This document shows, piece by piece, positions 24,431 through 37,762 of a DNA stretch of 64,000 nucleotides. The translations under genes and the position numbers were made by a program. The notes under the pieces were generated by a model. It was not told where the DNA came from. It was given only the letters and a program-made list of their open reading frames with translations, and made no database searches. Source of the stretch: Zantedeschia hybrid cultivar (taxonomy: Eukaryota; Streptophyta; Magnoliopsida; Alismatales; Araceae); NCBI GenBank assembly GCA_030544215.1, contig JARZZO010000001.1, positions 66,614,456-66,678,455 on the forward strand. The letters run 5' to 3'. Position 1 is the first letter of the stretch, and the number at the start of each line of letters is the position of its first letter.

Positions 24431-25388
24431 CTTATAAAATTTGCTTTTACTTTCTCTCTTATGAAGAATTTTGTATACGTATAGGACCGAAGATAGATGA
24501 GAAATACTTATTTTGACCATGGCCGTAAGAGGATCGCGTCCAATTGCAATGAGAACTGTTGGGCATAACTTTTTTTTTTTTAATATTGATTTTTAGACAC
24601 CAAATTTAGGTGGTCTTTTAAATTTGATGACTTTTCAAACAAATAAAAGACAAAAAATTGCATGTAAGACAATGTTGTCCATTCTCATGATGGGACATAG
24701 AAAAGTGCATTCCAGGTCAGAATGTCTTCTTCCCTCCCCCACCTTAGGTTGCACAAGTAACCTTTACACATAACCTCTTAAAATCTTAGGTTATTTGATA
24801 AATATTTTTAAGAAAACTAAAATATTTTAAAAAGTCTTCAAAAATATTTTTATATTAAATAGACAGACTATCAAGAGTTTCTTTCTTTTTTTTAAATTAA
24901 CTAGATTAGAGAGTTTAAGATATGAAAAACTCATATGTTTATTATGGAAAGGATTTGGTACAAGATCGATGATTAGAATGACCGAGAGTTAAAAGATTGA
25001 CGAGATTCTAGCAAAGATGGTGAAAGAACTAAGAAAAAAGTTCAAATAAGAAACATAATGGTAAGACAAAGATAGAACAAGATCCTTTGGACTTCAACAT
25101 GTGGGAGAGGAGGTGATAGAGTATGGCTGCATCATTTTAGGGTCAAATGACCCATTCATTCTCTCTCCATGTGTTTGGACGCGCACAAGGATATAGGGGG
25201 AAGACCTAAATAATCTCATTTTGAAAAAGATAACTTTTCAGTTAAACCGTTTGTTTGGAATAAAGTCGATTGTAAGTGTAGGACAAGATTCATGAAACTT
25301 ATCCTAAATAAATGGAATAATACTTTGATTATAATGATGATAACCTTGTTATAGAAGAAATGAAAAATTGTTGTTCTTGTGAATATCT

Positions 25389-25475
25389 TGTTTATATATA
25401 AAAAAGAAGGGTTTTCATATGAATCATACAGTTTATATATAAAAAAGAAGGTTTTTCATATGAATCATACACTAG
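25389..25475. repeat. 44-bp tandem duplication
   Basis: gtttatatataaaaaagaag then ggttttcatatgaatcatac appears twice in direct succession with one substitution. Flanking DNA from 24430 to 27300 has no recognisable gene. Confidence 0.85.
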
Positions 25476-27633
25476 TCAATGTACAAACTTAAAGTGCTTA
25501 CTAAGATAATTGTTAAAATTGCAAGCATTATATTCCTTCATTAGATAGACACAAGATAAACTCACAGTTTGTTGCTTGTCATCCTAAAAAAAGGGATAAG
25601 GCTATCTACATTCATGCAATTTTGCAAGAGGTTATTTGCAAAGCATATTAATATTTTTCTCCTTTTTACATGAAGATGAATTGCCCAAAACTTGGAACTC
25701 GGTTCTCCTCCGAATGAATGTACATATTTCAAGCAAAAGTTGGGAGTCTTTGGGCATTCTTCACATCTTTGTTCTCCTGCAGCCCTGTGAAATTCAAATA
25801 AAAATAATTGAAATCACTTTATTGAATTTGTTGATGTAGTTTATGTCCAAATTAATCTTCAAAAATTCTTATCAAATGATTATTGTTCCCAAATTTTTCC
25901 TAAGCATGATTAACTGGTGATATTAGGTTCAAGAGTAAAAGGTATGAAGGTACATACTAAACATCTTAAAGATAGATAATTTTATAGCTTTTATAATAAG
26001 AGTATGTATGCAAATGCAAATCCTTTCTTTTTTACAAATTGGAAGAGGTTAAAAGTTGTCCTTATTTAGTTAACCTAGACTGAGATATGAGGGCTAGAAC
26101 CCTTAAAATGCTTGCCTTCCACTTCATTCCCTCTTGTACCTGGAAAGTGGGAAAAGGGGTAAGTCTTTTGTTCTTATACGATTCTCTCTTAATTAGCATC
26201 TATCCACCCACTTACACCTACCAATCCGGATTGCACTGTAGCACTCTCTAATTGTAGTCATTTTTTTAATAATGTTATTCAAATTTTACTTAACAAGGAG
26301 GTTTGACAGGAAGTTAGGCAGTAGGGGGGCAAGACCATTTGCCCTACCAATGTTTAGGGTTGTAATATACTTCTCTTTATTGTAGCAATCACAAGGGGGA
26401 AAAAAGTTATGCTCTAAAACATGTGTTGTATTTTCAATACCCAAAGAATTAAAGAAAGAAAACATAATATTTAGTAATAAAACCAGTGAGCTCAACCATT
26501 GGTCTTTGTAACTTTTTTACCTTTGCACCTAAGATCAGATAGTCAAATTATAGTGACACTTTATGCATGACTAAATGAAGTTTGGGTTGGACACTCTGAA
26601 TGGTAGACAAATATAATATCCATTAAGTAGACAATACATCCATTATTAGTTAACTATTAGGAAGGAGATTACTGGGTAACTATCAGTGAAAATGAGACTT
26701 TATGAAACTTAAATTTTAACTTTTAAGTACAAATTAATGAGTAAACCATTTAAAATCATGCCTAAACTAAGAAAATAACACTTCTTTAAGAGAGGCAAAA
26801 ACTGTCTCATCGTCTAAAAATATAAAACACAATTAACAATCTATCTAAATCACAACACAAAGGTAGAGCCACGGTGGGCATTAAGTTGATCAAAAGTGTC
26901 GATATCAGTCCCTGGATTAAAATATAAGGATTGGCATTCATGATAAATATTTTTTTCTTAATATTCACTATCGGATCGTAGGTTTGGAAATGGGATTATC
27001 TATTTCTGTATTTGTTAAACAAACAAGGTTTAGCCATATCCGCATTCATTAATCTATCAGGTGTAAAAACATGATCTGAAAACTATCCACTAAGCTAATG
27101 AATGGTCAGATAATGGGTTACCGGTTACCATTGACATCCCTTCCCAGCCCCGTGAACAGTTGGGACCCTTTTGATGTCCTAATCACACATCCAGCACCAT
27201 GTTGGCCAGCCCATTCTTGTTGTGAGCGCAAACCAATCGTTTGGGAGAAAGAATGGTATGTTCTATGTCATGTTTCCCAGTTGCAAGGTGAGTAGCTACT
27301 AGCTTCCCCTTGTGCACATCCAGCAGGCACTTGGGCTACACATCCTGCAACTTCATATAATTTCTAGCCACCCAAGTGTTTATCTTGCTCTGTAAAAACA
27401 TGAAACATGGTAAACTGTGAACACAAGATATGAACATGCACTTTTGACAAGGTTAGATGTTGTCTTATTTACTCCATTCGTACATTCCAGAGCATAGAAT
27501 CCATACACCATGCTGAACTATCCCACCAACTATAAACATACAACAATGAACAATGTCAATGTCAGGATGACACACCACAGAGCACACAAGACACAAGTTG
27601 GCACACAAGCAAGTTCCAAGTATCGATGACACT

Positions 27634-28574
27634 TCAGGTACATAAGTTGGGTATGCATACTCCCGAATCTGAGTTCTGTTGCTCCTTCCACATCCGACCA
27701 GTTACCCGCAGTTTCAGCTCTTTCCTGTCACCTCCAGAGAAAAAGAGAGCCATGTTCCTCTGGATTATAAGACCATCATGGCTGTCTCGGACTTTGCGAT
27801 GGCTGTCACGAATGCTTCGTGGAGTACCTTCCCATATGAGTTTTCTCCCATAGCCACCCACTTCAAGGCTGTAACTGTAATTTCTTGCCTCGTTCTCTGC
27901 ACCCATGAACCGCAGGAATGCCATGTAGACAGGGGCCATGCCTAGCTGGAAGGCCTCAAAATGCAAGCAGAAGTACTGCCCAAAACAATTGAAGACCTGA
28001 ATCAAAAGAACAAAGAATGAGTAATAATAGACGCAACAAACAATGACCAATGCCAAACTTTACAGGTTACACTAGTTCATGAAATGTTAGTCAGATGCTG
28101 GCAGAGATACATTAGCAAAGAAGGAAATCTCCCTGAAAATTTCCTGCCAGTGGCATTCAAGAAAGCATCCTTAACGAGTGAAGAAGGCTTCATAGCCAAC
28201 ACCATGAGGTGTTTTCCTAGACATTCATGGAATCCTATAACCTGTGGCCAATACAAGAACCAATCGTTCAGGTTATTATGCATTCAGGCTTTGATTCTAA
28301 AATCTCCATGAACACAGACAAAGAGCATTGAAGAATGAAGAGTTAGGGAGTCATTTAGACAACATTCTTCCCCAATTTGCATTTACAAATGTTGGATTAG
28401 TAGGCTCATCATAATAGAGTAAGTTCCGAATGTTGGATTTGTAGGTTCATCACAATAGACCCTAGCCATCAAAATAGAGTAAATTCTGGATGTTGGATTT
28501 GTAGGTTCATCATGATAGACCTATCAATCTTCTATCTATCTACCCATGACAGGGTCATGATACAGTGCGCTGCC

Positions 28575-28617
<43 letters not shown>

Positions 28618-31600
28618 GAGAGAGAGGAGAAGCATACACAAATGACATGAACAGGTCGCCGGGGGAAATACTTTTCATGGATGCCTTCTACAACTGATTA
28701 GCACAAAGAAAGGCTCCAACATCCACTAGTTCATTAGGTAATAGTTCGACAAACCATGGGTTCTTTTTTAAATCGGTTTTACCAAATATCCATAGAAAAT
28801 ATTGCTACTCAGCTGTCCTCAATACAGATGAACAAATTTTCTCCTCTATTTCCATGCTTTTTCAAATTGCCTCCCCAACTTAAAACTGCTTGCTAGAGAT
28901 CCAAAATAAATATATTCACATATTCAGAGACCGTTGGGTTAGCAACACATCGCTTCAGAAATGAGGATGCACTGTGTAGAAATTGAAGTAGTACATAACC
29001 AAGAGTAGCACTCACCGTTAGCATCCAAGTCGCATTTTCAACATCCCTTGGATTGGATTTTACATATCGATGGTTGAATGTGCATCCAGTGTGCATATCT
29101 ACTTTATGGTCATCCCTGAGATGAGCAACAAGAAAAGGAATATCCCCTACAGTAGAGCATTCCGATCCTGCATATGGACAGTTGTATGGCCTAAAGTTGC
29201 ATTGAGCCTCATGCTTAAGTTTGCTGTAGTATGGAAAGATTTCTGGACAGCCCAGTGAATAGTATTTGCAAGGAAGCTCAAGCGACTCAGCCACCTTTTC
29301 CAGTGCTAAACATCTAATGTCTCCAAGTTCTTGTCTACATGTAGGGCAGCGATTATGCACTCTTGATTTACAGGTCGAACAGAGTGTATGCCCATTGTGG
29401 CACTGTAAAATGTAAAGTTGTTAGGGTAAAATGAAGTTGCATGCTGAGAAGATTCAGTGCTGCTCAGAGAAGGTATTTAAAGTCATGCATTCAACAAGTG
29501 AAATCTGAAATAAATAATTATATACACTATCAGTGAACAATAATACAGAAAATCTCCAACCTTGAAGAATGGAGTTCATAGTGCCTTTACAGCCAAGGAA
29601 AGATAAAAATAACTACGCTGCAGACCTAAGTAGGCAGCACCAATGAAAAATAGATCCTAGAACTCCAACAATAATCTAGATCTCCAACCAGAAGTTTAAA
29701 AGGGCAGGTCAATGAGAGGGGGAGTGTGAGTGCCTGTGCGGGCGAGCGGGTCTTCTCCGGCCATGGGAGCAAACCGTGTCCGCCAAGTAGGGGACCGGCG
29801 AGTCTGCTGGGGGGTAGGAGGTGCTCCTCGTGCGGGGGTCTCGGCCATGGGTGGTGGATCGGCCCATCGAGGAGCAAGGCAACGTTTGCAGAGGTCATTA
29901 GAGGAGACTCTAACAGGGAGCGGAGGAGAAACAGAGGTGCTGCTCCAAGGCGATCTCTTCCTATGGAGCCTGGCTTCCTCAAAGTGCATGTTCGTGACTC
30001 TGAGATGCTAGCAAGGAGGAAGAAGAAAGTATTGAAATGCTGCCAGTGCTCGGTCCTCTCAGGGAAAGCTAATGAGCAGGAGGTCCTCTCCTTGGTGAGA
30101 ACCAGGTTGGCAGTGGATAGATGGGTAGTGAGGAGGGTGTCTGCAGGGCTGTTCTTAGTGGTTGCACCCTCAATAGAGCTTGCAGACGAAATGAAGGCAG
30201 CAGGTGTGTTGGCCCGCCACCCCGTGGTTATCAAGATATCGGCCTGGGATTTCAACACTGCTGCGTACCCAAATGCTAGGGTTGAAACCTTCGACGTCTG
30301 CTTGGTGGGAATGCCGCTCCTTCTCATGGAGGAATCGCTGGTGAAGGAGTTGGTGGAGGACTTTGCGGATCTTGTGGGGATCATGTAGTCGCCGATGGAC
30401 AGAGGGCACTGGTAAGGGTCCACACCGCTCCGGGTTTCGCCTTTGAGGGCAACGGCAGGACGATCTAGGGTTCTTGCGAAGACACCGCCTGGAGGAGGAA
30501 GACAATTGTACGGCACGTGCCATGCACGTGGAGGACAGGCGGGACCGGCCAATTTCAAATAGCCCACCCATATTTGGATCCGGACAAGGTGGATCCGTTT
30601 CTTATGGAGGTGGACCACTTTCAGATTACCGGGCAATGTCATCGGGCTGACCCCATGACTTATCCGGTACTCGTAACGTGTCCGTACCCAGCATTGTTCG
30701 TCCTTGCCGCCTGACAGAGGCTACTTCGACCAGCCTGCCGCGTCCGCAGGTCTCCCACTGGTCTACGGTCCCGGCAACCCCTTGGATGCCAGAGCAATGC
30801 TTGGGAGCCGGCTGGAAGGCGTATAAGGGTGTCCAGTGATGGTAGATGTCGGAGAAGGCCGGGAGATTAGGATGCTGTTGAAGCACCAGCACAGGTTAAC
30901 CCTGCAGAGGGTCTGGGAGTTCTGTGGTAGGGGAGGTCCCCACCTGGCCCAGCAGGCCTACTGAGAAGACGAAGGAGTCAGAGGCAAGTAGTTCTACCTC
31001 CCCTCAAAGAACATATGGATCCCTCCTCCTTGGGCCTTCTTCTCCTGCTAAAGAGGGGGGGGAGGTCTCTGTTCCAGTCCCTTGACTGGTCAAGTTGGAA
31101 GACTGGAGGTGAGGATCAACTCTATTGAAGATGGTAGGGTTGCCGGAGCTCCTTCGACTGAGCTGGGGGATATTAATAGGGGCATGTCTTGCTCAGAACC
31201 TGGTGCAGAAGAGCAGGAGGTATAGGGGCTGATAATGGAGAGAAAATATGCCACAAGAGATGGAGTATGAGAGGGAGCTTCTAGTAAAGGTGGTGGACGG
31301 GGAGGTTTCATCCCAAGAAGACCTTGCATCTCTAAGAGAGGGGTCCTCTAAGGGGATCCTCCTCTCAGGTCAGGGAGAGATTGGGAAGAATGAGGTCAAA
31401 GATATCATCGCTAAGGTGGAGCTAGTGGTGGAGTCCCAAGCTAAGCAGGTGGCTGATGCGATAGGAGTCTCGTTCAAGGGGATGGAAAAAGACATTCATT
31501 CGGTGTTCTCCAACATTCAGAGGAGGTGGCAGCTGAGGGTTGCCAGGGGGGTAAGAAGTGAGAAGATAAGAAAAAAGGAGAATGGAGGAGAGGGCATACA

Positions 31601-34600
31601 GGAGATTAGGAGGGGGGTGAAGATAGTAATGTTGTTCATCAATGAAGATTGTTTCATGGAATATCAGGAGTTTGGGAGGTAGGGAGAAGAGGGACACAGT
31701 GAGGGACCTTGTTAGAAGGCTCAGGGTGGATATCCTCTGTATTCAAGAGACTAAGCCGGAAGGAGAAGGGGAGAGCTTCTGGAGGGGGGCTAGGGGGTTC
31801 CATATTAGCAAAAGGAGTGGTGTCTTCTGTGGTGGGCAGAGCATGGGGCATTTTAGTGCTGCGGAATGAGTATGTGGTTCACGAAATGAGCAGAAGGGTG
31901 GGGACGTCCTACATTTCTATCACGTTCAGGTGTGTGGAGGGTGGATTTGTGTAAGACTTTACTGGGGTGTATGGATCCCAAAGGAGAGAGGATAAGAGGC
32001 TTTTGTGGGAGGAGCTTGGGGCTTGGCACTCTCTTTCTGGTAATCCCTGGTTGGTGACAGGACACTTTAATATTGTAGTGTCTCAGATGGAGCGATCAGA
32101 AGGGTTCATAGATATGAGACCTATGGAGGGCTTCAGGCAGTTCATTCACCAGTCATCATTCATTGATGTGGCCACAAATAACGCACTTTTCACCTGGTCC
32201 AATCTCAAAAGTAATCCCACTTGCTCGATGCTGGATAGATTCTTAATGTCGGCAGATTGGGAAGGACAGTAGCTTCTTGCTTGCGAAGGCCAGAGTCTGA
32301 TCATAAACCTATTTAAATGAATTCTAATCATCATTTTAGGCGCAGACATTTGTTCAGGATGGAGAAATTCTGGATTAAGGTGGAAGCCTTTATGGCTATT
32401 GTATCCCAGGCTTGGAGATCTAATGCAGAGCAGGACTCGGCTATGGTTGCCCTAGTTGGCAATCTCAAGGTTGTGGCACAGGCTCTCACCATTTGGGGAA
32501 GGGTAAGAAGGCTCAGCAAAAGTGGAGAAAAATAGCATTTTGGAGCAGCTACAAAATGCTATTGATGCATTGGAAGAGGCTGGCCTCCTTGATATGGGAG
32601 GACTGTAAGAGAAGGGACATCCTTAATAAGCAGTTCTAGAAGATTCTTGCTAATGAAGAGATGTATTGGAAATAGAGATCCAAAGAGAGGTGGATCCAAA
32701 AGGGTGATTTGAACACTGCTTATTTTCACAGGGTTGCTTCTGGTAGGAGGAGAAGGAATAATATTTCTGCACTAGGGCAGGAGAGCATATTCTTACTCGC
32801 AGGGAGGCTATAGCTACCCATGTTCTCTACTTCTACTCTCAGTAGTTCAAGGAGGAAGATCATCCTAGGCCTTCTTTCTGTAGGGACTTGCTGATGACTA
32901 TTACTGCAGAGGAAAGGGATGCTATTTCTAGACCTTTTTCTGAGGCAGAGTTGAGAGATGCAGTTTTTACCTTAGCTGGAGACAAGGCACCAGGCCCAGA
33001 TGGTTTTCCTTTATTTTCTTCCAGAAGTATTGGGAGGTCATTCACCCTTTTTGCTGCAGGTTGTGATTGATTTCCAAGAGGGGAAGGCTCACTTGAGGGG
33101 AATTAATAAGACTTTCGTTGTTCTTATCCCCAAGAAAGAGGGGGTTGACTCTTTGGCGGACTTCAGACCAATCAATCTGTTGAATAGGGTATACAAAGTC
33201 ATCTGTAAGATGTTGGCTTCTCAGTTGGAAAAGGTCATCCACAGACTAATGAATGCTAATCAAAGTGCTTTCATCAGAGGTAGACAGATTCATGAAGGCT
33301 TTTTGGTTGCTCACGAATGGTTGCACTGTATGAAGATTCAAAGAAGAAGAGGTATTGTTCTGAAGCTTGACTTTGAGGAGTATAATAAAGGAATAGGGCT
33401 TGTCTCTTTGATGTCCTTGATAAGATGGGTTTTGGTGAGAAATGGATATCCTGATCAAAGCTTGTCCATCTTCAACTTCTCTTTCCCGTCTTGGTGAATG
33501 GTGAATCGACCTCCCACTTTCTGAGTGGGAGAGGGCTCAGGCAGGGTGATCCTCTCTCCCCGTTGCTCTTTGTCCTTGTGGCTCAAATTTTGAGTAGTAT
33601 GTGGGAGAGGGCTAAAGTAGTAGGCCTCGTCTCTAGTTTCCAGGTTAGCAGTTATAATAGATCGGTCTCTTACCTTCAGTATGTGGATGACACAATCTTA
33701 TTCTGTTCTGGAGGAGAAGAACAAGTGTTCCATATGAGACTGATTCTTGAGCTACTAGAGGAAGTCACGGGTTTCAAAGTTAACTTCCAGAAGAGTGTAG
33801 TTTTTGGTATCAACTTGTCAGATGAGTACTTGAGGAGAGTGGCCACTATTCTTGGTTGTCAAAAGGGATCTTTCCCTGTCACTTACTTAGGACTGCCGTT
33901 GTCTCCTACCCAGTTAAAGTGCAGTGACTGGCAACCAGTCATCCAGAAGTTCCACTCCATATTGGCCGGATGGAAGAGCAGGCTTTTATCTTGTGGAAGG
34001 AGACTGACTCTTCGTCAAGTTGTTCTTGATAGTATGCCTATTTATTACCTCACATTATTCAAAATTCCTAAGTCAGTGACTAGGCAGTTGGAAGGAATAC
34101 GGAGTAGGTTCTTTTGGGCGGTGCTTCTGAAAACTCTATAAGAGGCTTTCATGATATTTGTTAGGGCAGAGTGTGCAAGAGCAAGCAATCTGGAGGGTTG
34201 GGCAATAAAGAATATCAGAGATTTCAATCTGGCTTTGCTCTCTAAATGGCTTTGGAAATTTGGTAATAATCAATCCGGACTTTGGCTTGATGTTATCAAA
34301 GCAAAATACTACCCAAGTGGCAGGGTGTGGGAGTTTCATCTGCAGATTGATCATAATGTGTCTCATTTGTGGAAAGGCATACTTCAGGCGGCAGATGTGA
34401 TGGCAACTGCTACTCAGATTTCCCTTGGGGATGGTAAATCGTGTCTCTTCTAGTTGTATAGATGGGCTGGACCAGTGCCTCTCTCCTAACGATTCCCTAG
34501 TTTGTTCAGAATTGCTGCCAGTCTAGAGGCTGTGGTGGAGGAGATGGTGGAGATGAGCGACAGAGGGGAAGCTTGCACCCCATTATTCAGAAGAAATCTC

Positions 34601-35501
34601 AGGAAGAGAGATTCTTGAGGTTGTGTCCCTTTTAGAGGCTTTGCAGGATTACAGTTAGGATATTTCTTGGCCGGATTCATTACGTTGGGCATGGAGTGCC
34701 AATGGTGAGTTCTCAGTCAGGTCTGCTTATGCTATTATTGCGGATGGGGAGATCCGGACCCCTTTTATGCATCATATTCGGGCTCCAAAGTCTCCTCTAA
34801 AGGTTAAAATCCTAATTTGGAAGACTGTTAATGGAAAGCTTCCAGCAGCTAACAGGTTGATCCTGTTTGGTTGTGATGTACCAGCTCGATGCAGCCTTTG
34901 TGGTGAGGAGGATGAGAGATTGATCATATGTTTACCATGTGCTCTTTTTTGGCTGAGTTTGGGCTTCTCTGCTTCATAAATTTCACATTACGAAGGAGCA
35001 TCAACACTCAGTGGTGGATTGGATCAGATTTTGGCCGTGTCACCTACCTCTTAAGGGAGACAGGCTACCGTGGTGGCCGGTTCTGCATGCCACATTATGG
35101 ACAATTTAGACAGAGAGGAATGATAGGATTTTTAGGAGGGAGGCTGCTACACATGATAAAGTCTTGTTGTTGGTTTCAAGTAAAGGAGTGGTGAGAGTTC
35201 ATTGTAAAGATTACATTGTCAATTTGCCCCTTTTTGTTATTTTGGAGGAGCGCTTGTGAATCACCATCTTGGTGATGCGGGACGGGAATGGGGAACTCCG
35301 GATGGAGGGGCTCAGAGGCCCAAGAAGAAAAGGAAGACTGGGGTAGCAGAGGTGATGAAGAGGGGAAGAAGGGGAAGAATACGACTAGGGCATCACACCC
35401 TTTCCTCACACAGGCCCTTCACAGGCTCCACACACATGCACAAAGGCAGCAGCCAAGCTTTCTTTCTATTCCAATCATCAGCTCCCCCTTCCCAAAAGGG
35501 A

Positions 35502-35582
<81 letters not shown>

Positions 35583-37728
35583 CCTCAAAAAGGGAGCCCT
35601 AACAGCCACAATTACTATGATACCCCTAAGACTTCAAAAATGACAAAAACCATGCAGAAAAATAAAAAAAATAGAAAAGTACATCAATTGGGCACCTAAT
35701 GGGCCAAACAAAATAAACAATGGACCTTTGGCTCCGTTTCTCCAGTTCTTGGGTTTTCATCATGCTCAATGGTCAAGTTATTCTTAGTGGCAGTAGCTTC
35801 TAATATTTAGACTTTATGATACAAGAGAATGGAGAGCTCCATGAGGACATCATACATAGGCTTAAGGCAGGCTGGTTAAGTGAAGAAGTGTACTTTAAAT
35901 CCTATGTAATTGATAGGTTGCTATGAAGCTCAATGGAAAGTTCTATAGAACTGCTATGAGACCCATCATATTGCATGGGACTGTGTTGGGCTGAAGAAAG
36001 AACATGTAAGAAAAATACGTATAGCGGACATGAGGATGCTAAGATGGATGTGCAGAAAGACTGGAAAGGATAAGCCCTGGAATGAACATATATGTGGGAG
36101 CTCAATAAAGCTCCTATGACGCTAAGCTCAAGGAAAATAAGCTCATATGGTTCGATCATCTGCACCAGCAACCAGGTTGGTACCAGTCGTAAGGTATAAA
36201 CAAATCCAAGTAAAGGAGGGTAAGAGAACTCAAGGGTGGCCTAAAACAAGATGGTCAAACATAGTACGAAATAACTTGACCTTTCAAGCTTTAATTACAA
36301 ACATGGCATTTGATAGATTAAAACAGTGGGACAAGATTCATATAGCTTACCCTAAATTATGGATAAGCCTATGATGAAGATGATGATGATGATGACAATG
36401 ATGATAGGAAATGGAAGGAGGAAAGTAGAGTTCAGAGCTAAGATAATACTGAGTCATCTTTCTGTACATTCATCAAATGACTTCTCCTTGAAAAAAATGA
36501 GTGATTGCTGGAAGTTTACAAGAGCAAGGGTTTTATCCCCAAGCCTGAGGCTTCATTAAAAAGCTTTTGTGACAGCATGTCCACCTCACTACCCAGGGCA
36601 CTGTGAACAACAAAATCTGCAACTTTTGCATATCTCATATGGGAATAAGCAGAAATTTTGGGCTTATTATTTACGGAAAAAATGGTCTGTCCAAAATGAA
36701 GCAACATTAACGGGATCAGAACCGGCTGGGACATCACCAACCTGGTTCCACCACTTTAGACGACTGTCAGAACTGGTGGAATCAGAACAAGCCAGAAAAT
36801 TCAGAATTGAGCTTTCTTCATTTTCTTAATGTTTTCAATATTTTTAATGAACTGGTTAGAGAGTGCCTTTTCGTTTGAAAGAACAAATATTTGGAGACTC
36901 TATCTTTAATAGAAATGGCAGCTGGCAAAAGGATCATAACTCTTGATGCAAATTTTTAATTGTACATCAAATTTGGGTAAAACAAAATAGCGGCCCCCAA
37001 TTATTAAGAATCCACTTGTGAAGAGCTTCTGTTAACAACTGACCCTCTTTTTATGCGGAGAGGAAGATGAGACCTAAGACCATCTTTTTGTGAGATGTGC
37101 ATTTGCTAGGGAGGTGTGGTAGGAGCTGTTTGGTAAACTTCACCAGTGCATGCAGCTAGGTGATAATGTGGAGGTCCTTATTCGGCAGTGGTCTTCTTCG
37201 GCTCTCAACAGGGGTGATGGCATCAAGTGGTAGCTCATTGTCCATGCCCCTCTATGGTCCATTTGGAATGAAAGGAACAAGAGAATTTTTAGGAGGGAGG
37301 GTACTAATCTGCATAGAGTGGTAGATTTTATTTCTAGCAGAGTTATGGAGTGGATGAAGGTCTTTTGTAAAGAGCACATTGCCAGTGCCTCCTTTTTTGA
37401 TCTTTTGGGGGCATACGCTGATGCACCCTCTCGGTGCTTTGTACAGTGAGATTTTTTTGAGAGTTCTATTGTGATAGTTTTGTAATCTTTCCTTTTCTTT
37501 AATACAATTATGTGGTACCATCCATTTCCAACCAAAAAAAAAAAACTGACCCCATTTCCATATTATTGACAATATGTATACCAGGCAATTGCTAAGCAGC
37601 TTCTCTACAAAAAGTAGTTCTCTTAGAAATAGTGGCACCTGGCTGAGGCATTATCTTCCAGTAAAAGGGTGCACTGTCATGTTTAATTATGAGGAAAAGA
37701 CTGCAAGAGAGACACACTTCCCCCTCCC

Positions 37729-37762
<34 letters not shown>

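Larger units (their letters stand above)
29690..35260 (+). mobile_element. L1-type LINE, nearly complete in order but decayed, inside SINAT intron 1
   Basis: Domains follow the L1 order on the plus strand, antisense to SINAT. An ORF1 remnant lies at 29726-30388. An AP-type endonuclease starts at 31642 (MKIVSWNIRSLGG, ILCIQETK, later TCSMLDRFLMSADWE). Reverse transcriptase blocks include DKAPGPDGFP near 32980, PKKEGVDSLADFRPINLLNR near 33130-33195, GLRQGDPLSPLLF near 33536, and YVDD at 33680-33691 (LQYVDDTILFCSG). A zinc-binding tail lies at 34690-34930 (FSVRSAYAII, CSLCGEEDE). Frame changes and stops break it repeatedly. The second catalytic block reads LKLDFEEYNKG where LKLDFEKAYD is expected. 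The 5' boundary is approximate and the 3' end is lost near 35260. Confidence 0.85.

Noticed and set aside
35256..35700. Frames rich in IYIYIY
   Set aside because: Translation of the (TA)n microsatellite.
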